Shown: in pieces, positions 1 to 5,109 of the stretch
How positions within the stretch are numbered: the stretch's first letter is position 1
How the letters are laid out: every line of letters starts with the position of its first letter
Source: Syntrophales bacterium
GTDB taxonomy: Bacteria; Desulfobacterota; Syntrophia; Syntrophales; UBA5619
Length of the DNA stretch: 5,284 nt
Direction: 5' to 3'
NCBI GenBank assembly: GCA_028712015.1
Contig: JAQTRB010000069.1
Span: 2,058 to 7,341, forward strand
The notes under the pieces: model-generated
The model's database searches: none
What the model was told of the DNA's origin: nothing
The model's input: only the letters and a program-made list of their open reading frames with translations
Translations under genes and position numbers: made by a program

Positions 1-1050
1 GACGCCGAGGTTGCAAAGCCGGAAAGTTTCCAGCCCGAACATCTTGCCCGGATAGATGGTGAAGCCCCGCTCGTAGCAGTAGTCATGCAGCTTGAAGAAA
101 TCGAACTTGCCGTCCTCGGGGGCCTTGATGGTGACCACGAGCTTGCCCTGGATTGTTTTGTCGATGACGGACTTCAGCCCGATCTCCTGCATGCCTTTGT
201 GAACGGCTTCCCAGCACTGGCTTAGCCGCTCGTAACGGGGCATCTCCCCTTCCTGCCAGTATTCCCGTATGGCCTGGTGCAAGGCGTAGATGGTCTGGAC
301 CGGCGGGGTGAAGTGCATTTCTCCCACCCGCTCGAAGAAATCGTATTGCATGAAGAGGTTGCAGTAGTAGGACCGAGTGGGATAGGCCTTGGACTTGATG
401 ATCTCGTCGATCCTGCCCACCGTCCAGGAGACGCCGGTCATGGCCGCCAGTCCCTTTTGGGCCGAGGACATGCAGAAGTCGATGTTTTCCTTTTCCAAAT
501 CGATCGGCAGCAGCCCGTAGGTCGAGATTGTGTCGGCGATGAACACGCAGCCGTGATCATGGGCCATCTTCCCGATCTCCCGGACCGGGTTGAGCACTCC
601 GGTGCCTGTTTCATGATGGGTGGTGGCGACCACAGCGATGTCCTGGTCCCTTTCCAGGGCCTGGCTCACCGCCTTCAGGTCGGGTCGTCCGGTGGAGGGG
701 AACTTCAGGTCCACGCAGGGAATGTGGTAGTACTGGGCGATTTCCGCCATACGGGCGGAATAGGAACCGTTGTTGACTATGAGGATCTTTTTGTTTTCGG
801 GCACCAGGGAATTGACGAGCACATCCTGGACCACCGTCCCGGAACCTGCAAAGAGCACGGCCGTGTGCTTCTTCGGATCGCCGTGAACCACCTTGACCAG
901 CTCGCGGCGGATTTCATCCATGATGGCCACGAATTCCTTTTCCCGCGGGCAGATATCGGGCACCACCTGAGCATACTTCACCGTGTCGGTGGTGGTGGCC
1001 GGCCCCGGATTCAAGAGCACGTTGCGTTTGACGGATTTGACGACTTCCAT
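1..1050 (-). CDS. phnW: PhnW-like class V aminotransferase (probable 2-aminoethylphosphonate--pyruvate transaminase), 3' end beyond the window
   Basis: I translated this gene from the minus strand: 350 codons are open from the ATG at 1048-1050 to the window edge. It belongs to the PLP-dependent class V (fold type I) aminotransferases. PhnW, the closest family I recognise, moves the amino group of 2-aminoethylphosphonate to pyruvate, giving phosphonoacetaldehyde and alanine in the cytoplasm. Visible landmarks: LLNPGPATTTDTVK at residues 12-25 (PhnW has LLTPGPLTT..TVK), the cofactor-phosphate loop AGSGT at 68-72, HHETGTGVLNP at 145-155 (PhnW: SETTTGMLNP), D173 in FIADTIS for the PLP ring nitrogen, K199 in SSAQKG as the Schiff-base lysine, TPPVQT near 255, and FTIYPGK...FRLCNLG at the C-terminal end. 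PhnW proteins are about 365-370 residues, so ~15-20 are missing here. AAGGAG (1061-1066) lies 10 bases before the start. Other class V enzymes (alanine-glyoxylate or serine-pyruvate type) remain possible. The family call is secure; the substrate is likely but unproven. Confidence 0.8.
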   Translation of the reverse strand, partial: MEVVKSVKRNVLLNPGPATTTDTVKYAQVVPDICPREKEFVAIMDEIRRELVKVVHGDPKKHTAVLFAGSGTVVQDVLVNSLVPENKKILIVNNGSYSARMAEIAQYYHIPCVDLKFPSTGRPDLKAVSQALERDQDIAVVATTHHETGTGVLNPVREIGKMAHDHGCVFIADTISTYGLLPIDLEKENIDFCMSSAQKGLAAMTGVSWTVGRIDEIIKSKAYPTRSYYCNLFMQYDFFERVGEMHFTPPVQTIYALHQAIREYWQEGEMPRYERLSQCWEAVHKGMQEIGLKSVIDKTIQGKLVVTIKAPEDGKFDFFKLHDYCYERGFTIYPGKMFGLETFRLCNLGV

Positions 1051-1060
1051 GATGTGATCT

Positions 1061-1066
1061 CTCCTT
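1061..1066 (-). promoter_or_regulatory. Ribosome binding site of the aminotransferase
   Basis: On the minus strand AAGGAG lies 10 bases upstream of the ATG at 1050-1048. It is the only good Shine-Dalgarno sequence near the start and fixes this ATG as the initiation codon. The start also agrees with PhnW homology, which begins at about residue 10. Confidence 0.75.
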
Positions 1067-1103
1067 TTTCAATTTCTTAATCCCCGAATTCTTGCCGGGG
1101 TCA

Positions 1104-1109
1104 ATTATA
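1104..1109 (-). promoter_or_regulatory. -10 element of the aminotransferase promoter
   Basis: The minus strand carries a perfect TATAAT here. Transcription would start near 1097, giving a leader of about 47 bases. No good -35 hexamer lies 16-18 bases upstream (the sequence there is AAGGTA-like). A strong -10 without a -35 is typical of activator-dependent promoters, and it fits the palindrome centred about 74 bases upstream of the predicted start. Confidence 0.5.
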
Positions 1110-1160
1110 GTCTGTAAATATATCAATACCTTTCGCAAGATAAGTCAAACGAATAATAAT

Positions 1161-1181
1161 CATATTATCGATAACAATATG
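1161..1181. promoter_or_regulatory. Candidate LysR-type operator upstream of the aminotransferase
   Basis: This 21-bp palindrome has perfect six-base arms CATATT (1161-1166) and AATATG (1176-1181). It contains ATT-N9-AAT, hence the T-N11-A signature of LysR-type binding sites. Its centre at 1171 lies about 74 bases upstream of the transcription start predicted from the TATAAT at 1109-1104, in the range of LysR activator recognition sites (around -65). A related sequence sits in the promoter region of the LysR gene at 2252-2268. AT-rich DNA produces such palindromes by chance fairly often, so the position and the second copy carry most of the weight. Confidence 0.5.
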
Positions 1182-1293
1182 TGTAATCTTCTGCACCCAT
1201 TCGCTGGACGCTCTGTGGCCTTGCGGAGACATCAGAGGCCCAGTGCTGGAGGAAAGTGCGCTAGGGTTGGCGAAGTTGGTTCAGTGAAGTTTT
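1182..1293. other. Intergenic stretch with no recognised feature
   Basis: Between the terminator of the regulator and the palindrome of the aminotransferase promoter lie about 110 bases that are more GC-rich than the AT-rich DNA on the palindrome side. I see no start codon with a ribosome binding site leading to a believable protein. There is only a weak GGCCT/AGGCC inverted repeat (about 1217-1235). Nothing can be assigned to this stretch. Confidence 0.4.
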
Positions 1294-1320
1294 AAAAAAT
1301 GCCGCACGCTGGAGCGTTCG
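1294..1320 (-). terminator. Intrinsic terminator after the LysR-type gene
   Basis: On the minus strand, 18 bases after the regulator's stop codon, CGAACGC (1320-1314) pairs with GCGTGCG (1309-1303) across a TCCA tetraloop. The stem has seven positions with one A-G mismatch. Three bases later comes a run of six T (1299-1294). This separates the regulator transcript from the aminotransferase, which then needs its own promoter. Confidence 0.6.
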
Positions 1321-1337
1321 AAGGGAAATCATTTCGG

Positions 1338-2243
1338 TCAATATTGACCGAGGCGGTATTCTCCGATCCATTGATCGACCATCTCGACCAGGCTCTGGAG
1401 AGACCGGGAGATGTATTTGTCCTTGTGATGGATCAGGTAAAATTTCCGCATCATGGCCGGATCGGCAAGGGGGATCGCCTTGAGAATTCCCATCCGGAGC
1501 TCTTTGCTGACGACCCGCCGCGTGATGACGGCGACGCCCACCCCCTCCTCGACGGCGGTCTTGATCGCCTCGTTGTTGGACAGCTCCAGCGGGATCGAAA
1601 GGGTGATGTTGTGGCGGCGGATGTACTCGTCGACGCTGCGCCGAGGCGCCGATCCTTTTTCGTGGACGATCAGAGGTTGTCCCGCCAGGTCTTTGGGATC
1701 AATCGACGATTTTGTCGCAAAGGGGTGGCCGGGCGGGACGATTACCTGGTAGCTGTCCTCCAGAATCTCGCGTGAGACGAGCTTCTTGTGGGGAACGGGA
1801 TAGGAGATGAAGCCGATGTCGTTGGCGAGTGTTGCGGTTTTCTCGACGATCAATTCCGTCGGCAGGGTGTCCATGGACACCCGGACCTTGGGATTCATCA
1901 GGCTGAAACGGTCGATGATGAAGGGGAGGTAATAGGAGCCGAAGCTCTCGCTCGCCAGTATCCGGATATACCCCCGCTTGCGCTGCTGGAAATCCCGCAG
2001 GCTTTCCTCCGCCTGGTTCTCCAGTTCAAAGATCGATTTGGCAATTTTGTAGAGGACCTCGCCCGTATCCGTCAACGCCATTTTCTTTCCGAAACGGTTG
2101 AAGAGTTTGAGTTCGTAGTGCTCCTGGAGACGCTGGATTCCTTTGGTGACGGCGGGCTGCGTGATGCATAGCGTCTCCGCGGCGGCGCTCAGGCTGCCCT
2201 GTTTTGCCGCAAGGTAGAAGATTTTCAGTTGGTTTAGATTCAT
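1338..2243 (-). CDS. LysR-type transcriptional regulator
   Basis: The 301-residue product has the normal length and layout of LysR-type regulators. The winged helix-turn-helix lies at residues 1-60: NQLKIFYLAAKQGSLSAAAE is the family opening, and TQPAVTKGIQRLQ (28-40) is the recognition helix. A linker helix spans about 60-88. The periplasmic-binding-protein-like effector domain starts near 90 (GYIRILASESFGSYYLPFII) and runs to the C-terminus, with the LSNNEAIKTAVEEGVGVAVI region near 220-240 that usually lines the effector cleft. Overall it is of the CysL/CbbR-like kind; the effector cannot be read from sequence. No strong Shine-Dalgarno precedes the ATG at 2243-2241, but family homology starts there. 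It has its own promoter and terminator and lies upstream of the aminotransferase on the same strand, with matching palindromes at both promoters. I infer that it controls that gene and itself. Confidence 0.93.
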   Translation of the reverse strand: MNLNQLKIFYLAAKQGSLSAAAETLCITQPAVTKGIQRLQEHYELKLFNRFGKKMALTDTGEVLYKIAKSIFELENQAEESLRDFQQRKRGYIRILASESFGSYYLPFIIDRFSLMNPKVRVSMDTLPTELIVEKTATLANDIGFISYPVPHKKLVSREILEDSYQVIVPPGHPFATKSSIDPKDLAGQPLIVHEKGSAPRRSVDEYIRRHNITLSIPLELSNNEAIKTAVEEGVGVAVITRRVVSKELRMGILKAIPLADPAMMRKFYLIHHKDKYISRSLQSLVEMVDQWIGEYRLGQY

Positions 2244-2251
2244 AACTATTT

Positions 2252-2268
2252 ATTATCCATAGAATAAT
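2252..2268. promoter_or_regulatory. Candidate LysR operator in the regulator's own promoter region
   Basis: ATTAT (2252-2256) and ATAAT (2264-2268) form an inverted repeat with a 7-bp centre, containing ATT-N11-AAT. Aligned with the palindrome before the aminotransferase (1164-1180), 12 of 17 bases agree, including ATTATC-N-ATA. Its centre lies about 18 bases downstream of the regulator's predicted transcription start and before the start codon, a position suited to autorepression. Confidence 0.45.
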
Positions 2269-2284
2269 ATTTATTAGTTTGCGC

Positions 2285-2313
2285 AATCTAGAACGATCCC
2301 ATAAACTTGTCAA
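2285..2313 (-). promoter_or_regulatory. Sigma-70-type promoter of the LysR gene
   Basis: On the minus strand a perfect TTGACA (2313-2308) is followed after exactly 17 bases by TAGATT (2290-2285), matching TATAAT at four of six positions. The start would fall near 2278, giving a leader of about 35 bases that contains the palindrome at 2252-2268. Confidence 0.6.
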
Positions 2314-2328
2314 GATGTGTCGATAAAT

Positions 2329-2342
2329 ATCTGTTGACAGAT
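2329..2342. repeat. 14-bp palindrome over the plus-strand -35 element
   Basis: ATCTGT and ACAGAT form perfect six-base arms around a two-base centre. The second half overlaps the TTGACA at 2334-2339, so a protein bound here would cover the -35 region of the DUF47-PiT promoter. I do not recognise the binding protein. TGTCA/TGTCG repeats at 2308 and 2318 give a faint resemblance to a Pho box, but the spacing is 10 bp rather than 11. Confidence 0.35.
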
Positions 2343-2361
2343 CATGAAAAAGGTTTGTAAG
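2334..2361 (+). promoter_or_regulatory. Candidate promoter of the DUF47-PiT operon
   Basis: A perfect TTGACA (2334-2339) is followed after 16 bases by TGTAAG (2356-2361), which matches TATAAT at four of six positions. A start near 2368 would give a leader of about 100 bases, holding a small hairpin (TTTTCC at 2383-2388 with GGAAAA at 2394-2399). The -10 is weak, so the promoter is likely but not certain. Confidence 0.4.
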
Positions 2362-2470
2362 GCGACCAGAACACGTTGATCATTTTCCGGTCGGGAAAAC
2401 AGGAACGGAGAGGCCGGGAAAAGACCGCGGATCGGAATAGACAGATCAGAGACGGGAGGGGGACCTGAAG

Positions 2471-3121
2471 ATGACGGAGAGCATCCTGAAGAAAAAAATG
2501 GGAATCGAAAAGGAGATTGACGATTTTCTGAACCAGATCAGCGAAGCGGGATTGATGTCCAAGAACGGCATGGATGCCTACCTGAAGAAAAACATGGAGG
2601 CGTTTGCCCAGGCGTTGACGAGCATCCGCAACACGGAACACCGGGGGGACGACCTGCGCCGTTCCATCGAGCAGGACCTCTACAAGAAAACCCTGATTCC
2701 GGAATCCCGGGGAGATGTCATGACGCTGCTCGAAGATATGGACGCGCTGCTGGACCGCTTTACGGGGCTGATTTGGCAGTTCGAGATCGAACGTCCCGAT
2801 ATCTGCGCCGAGTTTCATGATGATTTCAAGGAACTCCTGCTCAATTCCGTCGAGGCCGTCGAGGCGATGGTCCGATCCTGCCGCGCTTTTTTCAAGGATA
2901 TCAATTCGGTGGCGGATCATATCCATAAGGTGGTCTTCTATGAGAAGGAATCGGACAAGGTCACGACCCGTCTCCAGCGGGCGATTTTCGGACGGGAAGA
3001 CCTCCGCCTGAGCCACAAGATGCATCTTCGCTTTTTCGCCAAACAGGTAGACCGGATCGCCGACGAGGCCGAAGACGTTTCCGACCGTCTCAACATCTAC
3101 GTCATCAAGCGCACGTTATAG
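2471..3121 (+). CDS. DUF47 family PhoU-like protein paired with PiT transporter
   Basis: The 216-residue, almost wholly helical, acidic product has no signal peptide or membrane segment. It fits the DUF47 (PF01865) family of PhoU-like helical bundle proteins, usually 200-230 residues. The DUF47 pattern is visible at TEHRGDDLRRSI (residues 55-66), then TLIPESRGDVMTLLEDMDALLDR (from 74), which corresponds to the family's 'tP.dReDi..L...lD...D' region. A second acidic motif, EKESDKVTTRLQ, lies near 160, and DRIADEAEDVSDRL near the C-terminus. In PhoU relatives such acidic clusters bind metal ions. The gene ends 9 bases before the permease start, the usual arrangement in which the DUF47 protein is thought to modulate the transporter. 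GGAGG (2455-2459) lies 11 bases before the ATG, somewhat long but the best site available. The family call is firm; its biochemical action is unproven in general. Confidence 0.9.
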   Translation: MTESILKKKMGIEKEIDDFLNQISEAGLMSKNGMDAYLKKNMEAFAQALTSIRNTEHRGDDLRRSIEQDLYKKTLIPESRGDVMTLLEDMDALLDRFTGLIWQFEIERPDICAEFHDDFKELLLNSVEAVEAMVRSCRAFFKDINSVADHIHKVVFYEKESDKVTTRLQRAIFGREDLRLSHKMHLRFFAKQVDRIADEAEDVSDRLNIYVIKRTL

Positions 3122-3124
3122 GAG
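3121..3124 (+). promoter_or_regulatory. Ribosome binding site deciding the PiT start
   Basis: AGGAG, overlapping the stop codon of the DUF47 gene, lies 6 bases before the ATG at 3131 but only 3 before the in-frame GTG at 3128. The ATG is therefore preferred. The overlap suggests translational coupling of the two genes. Confidence 0.6.
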
Positions 3125-3130
3125 CCTGTG

Positions 3131-4597
3131 ATGTTTGCCATTTTTTTAACCAGCGGTTTGTTCCTGGGATGGTCGCTTGGGGCCAACGATGCGGCCAACG
3201 TCTTCGGAACCGCCGTCGGCACGCGGATGATCAGCTTCAAAAAGGCCGCGATCCTCTCCGGGATTTTTGTCATCCTCGGGGCCGTCATCAGTGGAGCGGG
3301 CGCGGCGAAAACGCTGGGCGAACTCGGCGCCGTGAATGCCATCGCCGGCGCCTTCGTCGTCGCGCTGGCCGCCGCCGGCACCGTATACTGGCTGACGGTT
3401 CTCGGTTATCCCGTCTCAACGACACAGGCCATCGTCGGAGCGATCGTCGGCTGGGACCTCTTCTCCGGCGCGCTGATCGATTACGTCTCCCTTCAATCGA
3501 TTATATTGAGCTGGATCATCAGCCCGATTCTGGCCGCGATCTTCTCCGCCCTATTCTATAAGCTGATCGCCCATGGAATCAAAAGCGCCCAGATTCACAT
3601 GTTCCGTCTGGATACGCTGATCCGGACGGGTTTGATCATCGCCGGCATCGCCGGCGCCTACTCTCTTGGCGCCAACAACATCTCCAACGTGGTCGGAATC
3701 TTCGTTCCGATCTCCCCGTTTGCCGATATCTCCTTTATGGGGTGGTTCAAGCTGAATGCGGCGCAACAACTATTCCTGTTGGGCGGGATTGCCATTGCCG
3801 TCGGGACGTTCACCTACGGCAAGAGAGTGATGCTGACGGTCGGGGCGGGGATCACGGAGATGTCGCCGGTTGCGGCCTTCGTGGCGGTTCTCGCCAACGC
3901 GGTGGTGCTGTTTCTATTTGCGTCGGAAGGCCTGCGGGCCTTTTTACTCGGCCACGGGCTGCCAGCCTTTCCGCTGGTTCCCGTCTCCAGTTCCCAGGCG
4001 ATCGTCGGCTCGGTGATCGGGATCGGCTTGATCAAGGGAGGGCGGGGGATCCGTTGGCGGATGCTCGGCGAGATTGCCGGAGCCTGGGTTGCGACACCGG
4101 TTGTCGCGATCCTGATCAGCTTCGTCTCTCTGTTCATTCTCCAGAACGTCTTTCAGCAGAAGACGTATATTCCCGTCGAGTACAAATTGACGGCGGAGGC
4201 GGAACAGCGAATCGTGACGGCGGGAATTCCAATGGATCTTCTGGAGGATCTCCGGGGGAAAACCCACTCCACGGCGGTTCAATTTCGGAAGGCCGTATCC
4301 CAGCGGATGACGCTCAATCCCAAGCAGATGAATGTCCTTTTATCGGCCACGGAGATCGATCCGGTCGCGCTCACGTTTCAGGCGGTGAATCGGATCAACA
4401 ACCCCTCGATCACGGCGGATCAGAAGATCGCGATCCTGGGGCTGGTCGGCAAGGCCTTTACCCACCGCTGGCAGTTGGAAACGGCATTGGCCGAAAAATC
4501 TCCGGAGTGGAGGCCGGTGGCGGGGGACAAAGAGCAAAATGATAAGATCGCGCTCGATCTGGACTACATCTATCGCCTGATTCGTTCGACCCAATAG
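3131..4597 (+). CDS. PiT-family anion permease, diverged subgroup, with long soluble tail
   Basis: This 488-residue membrane protein belongs to the PiT family (PF01384), cation-coupled inorganic phosphate permeases built from two inverted repeats. The first repeat has GANDAANVFGTAVG (17-30) and PVSTTQAIVG (94-103). The second has GANNISNVVG (180-189), GKRVMLTVGAGITEMSP (230-246) and PVSSSQAIVG (284-293). About ten hydrophobic segments lie between residue 1 and ~341; residues ~342-488 form a polar, probably cytoplasmic tail that I do not recognise. Several usual residues are changed: the second GAND aspartate is N183, the glutamate usual ~27 residues after the first GAND is V47, the one in the FxxELA stretch is V253, and the histidine of PVSTTH is Q in both repeats. 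Phosphate is the default substrate from family and neighbour, but another anion is possible. The start is the ATG at 3131, with AGGAG 6 bases upstream. Confidence 0.9.
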   Translation: MFAIFLTSGLFLGWSLGANDAANVFGTAVGTRMISFKKAAILSGIFVILGAVISGAGAAKTLGELGAVNAIAGAFVVALAAAGTVYWLTVLGYPVSTTQAIVGAIVGWDLFSGALIDYVSLQSIILSWIISPILAAIFSALFYKLIAHGIKSAQIHMFRLDTLIRTGLIIAGIAGAYSLGANNISNVVGIFVPISPFADISFMGWFKLNAAQQLFLLGGIAIAVGTFTYGKRVMLTVGAGITEMSPVAAFVAVLANAVVLFLFASEGLRAFLLGHGLPAFPLVPVSSSQAIVGSVIGIGLIKGGRGIRWRMLGEIAGAWVATPVVAILISFVSLFILQNVFQQKTYIPVEYKLTAEAEQRIVTAGIPMDLLEDLRGKTHSTAVQFRKAVSQRMTLNPKQMNVLLSATEIDPVALTFQAVNRINNPSITADQKIAILGLVGKAFTHRWQLETALAEKSPEWRPVAGDKEQNDKIALDLDYIYRLIRSTQ

Positions 4598-4640
4598 CGA
4601 GGGTGAAATCCATTGGTTCGCGGTCCTCTGCAATTTGATC

Positions 4641-4669
4641 TTGACAGGATGGGCGGAGGAGTGTAGAAA
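4641..4669 (+). promoter_or_regulatory. Promoter of the biotin carrier gene
   Basis: A perfect TTGACA (4641-4646) is followed after 17 bases by TAGAAA (4664-4669), matching four of six -10 positions. Transcription would start near 4676, inside the loop of the neighbouring hairpin. This promoter would therefore not be blocked by that terminator, and it would leave a leader of about 140 bases. Confidence 0.45.
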
Positions 4670-4690
4670 AAGCGGTCACAAGCCGCTTTT
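4668..4690 (+). terminator. Hairpin terminator of the DUF47-PiT operon
   Basis: AAAAGCGG (4668-4675) and CCGCTTTT (4683-4690) form a perfect eight-pair stem with a seven-base loop, ending in four T. It lies about 70 bases after the permease stop. The T run is short for a strong terminator. Read on the opposite strand the run has five T, so it may act weakly in both directions. Confidence 0.5.
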
Positions 4691-4802
4691 GGTCAAGGCC
4701 CATCGTCCGGCGGGAAAACGTCTCCGGGACATCGGGTATAGAGGCGCAAAAGGCTGCAGCGAAAGCAGGCTGCAAACATTTGAGAAAGCAATTCATCACA
4801 TC
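4691..4802 (+). promoter_or_regulatory. Structured leader before the biotin carrier gene
   Basis: No protein with family resemblance is encoded here, although the frame stays open upstream of the chosen start. The RNA could fold: GTCCGG (4705-4710) pairs with CCGG-G-AC (4724-4730, one bulged G) across a 13-base loop. Further on is a purine-rich segment with repeated GGCTGC and a GCGAAAGC element (about 4749-4775). I do not recognise a known riboswitch class. Confidence 0.25.
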
Positions 4803-4810
4803 AAGGAGGT
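4803..4810 (+). promoter_or_regulatory. Strong ribosome binding site of the biotin carrier gene
   Basis: AAGGAGGT is a near-perfect anti-16S match placed 7 bases before the ATG at 4818. It decides the start at 4818 over upstream in-frame starts such as the ATG at 4635, which would add 61 residues with no family resemblance. Confidence 0.85.
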
Positions 4811-4817
4811 AAAGGGA

Positions 4818-5033
4818 ATGAGTGTAGAGGTGAAAGCCCCAATGCCGGGGAAAATCCTGGATGTTCTGGTCAAGGTCGGCGATCAGGTGAAGGAAGACGA
4901 CGAGCTTCTCATGCTCGAGGCCATGAAGATGGAAAACCCGATTTACGCGCCCGCCGACGGGACCGTGAAGGAGATCAAGGTCAAGGCCAATGATTCCGTG
5001 GAGACGGAACAGGTGATGATCATCATCGGGTAG
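4818..5033 (+). CDS. Small biotin/lipoyl attachment domain protein (biotin carboxyl carrier protein)
   Basis: The 71-residue product is a complete, single biotinyl domain (PF00364 family) and nothing else. APMPGKILDVLVKVGDQV (residues 7-24) is the N-terminal half. LEAMKMENPI (33-42) carries the biotin-accepting lysine K37 on its hairpin turn. APADGTVKEIKVKANDSVETEQVMIIIG is the symmetric C-terminal half. K37 lies 34 residues from the C-terminus, as in typical biotin carriers, and the EAMKM sequence points to biotin rather than lipoate. Such proteins shuttle carboxyl groups between a biotin carboxylase and a carboxyltransferase or decarboxylase (acyl-CoA carboxylases, oxaloacetate or methylmalonyl-CoA decarboxylases). 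No partner gene is in this window, so the enzyme it serves is unknown. Usual carriers of acetyl-CoA carboxylase (AccB) are about 150-170 residues; this one lacks their N-terminal region. It is probably transcribed alone from the promoter at 4641-4669. Confidence 0.93.
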   Translation: MSVEVKAPMPGKILDVLVKVGDQVKEDDELLMLEAMKMENPIYAPADGTVKEIKVKANDSVETEQVMIIIG

Positions 5034-5074
5034 CGCTTCCGTTTCGGAATATTTCCAGCATAGATGAAAATGAA

Positions 5075-5109
5075 ACAGGCACGTGCCGCGGCATGCGCCT
5101 GTTTTTTTT
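5075..5109 (+). terminator. Strong intrinsic terminator after the biotin carrier gene
   Basis: ACAGGC (5075-5080) pairs with GCCTGT, continuing after one A-C mismatch into GTGCC/GGCAT pairs with one G-U, for a 13-position stem closed over a two-base loop. Eight T follow directly (5102-5109). The opposite strand has only an interrupted T run, so the main direction is plus. Confidence 0.9.

Noticed and set aside
277..1080. 267-codon open frame on the plus strand
   Set aside because: It is antisense to the aminotransferase, which has a ribosome binding site and clear family motifs. The histidine/glycine/aspartate-rich translation resembles no family and is typical of a shadow frame.
1082..1100. 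CCCCG...CGGGG inverted repeat before the aminotransferase
   Set aside because: The five-pair stem with a 9-base loop lies in the leader and has no T run after it on either strand. It is too small to call a terminator or riboswitch.
1249..1265. GGAGGAAAGTGCGCTAGGG, similar to the GAGGAAAGTCC box of RNase P RNA
   Set aside because: The match is imperfect. The rest of RNase P RNA (about 350-400 bases with the ACAGAGA and 3' pairing elements) cannot fit in the 287-base gap and is not visible.
2308..2322. Pho-box-like repeat TGTCA and TGTCG
   Set aside because: The repeats are spaced 10 rather than 11 bases apart and only five bases each agree. The first overlaps the -35 of the LysR promoter, which explains it without PhoB.
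2342..3025. 227-codon open frame on the minus strand
   Set aside because: It lies antisense to the DUF47 gene and runs through the divergent promoter region. It has no ribosome binding site and no recognisable motifs.
4635..4817. Longer start for the biotin carrier (61 extra residues)
   Set aside because: The extension has no resemblance to AccB N-termini and begins inside the promoter at 4641-4669. The strong AAGGAGGT at 4803-4810 fixes the start at 4818.
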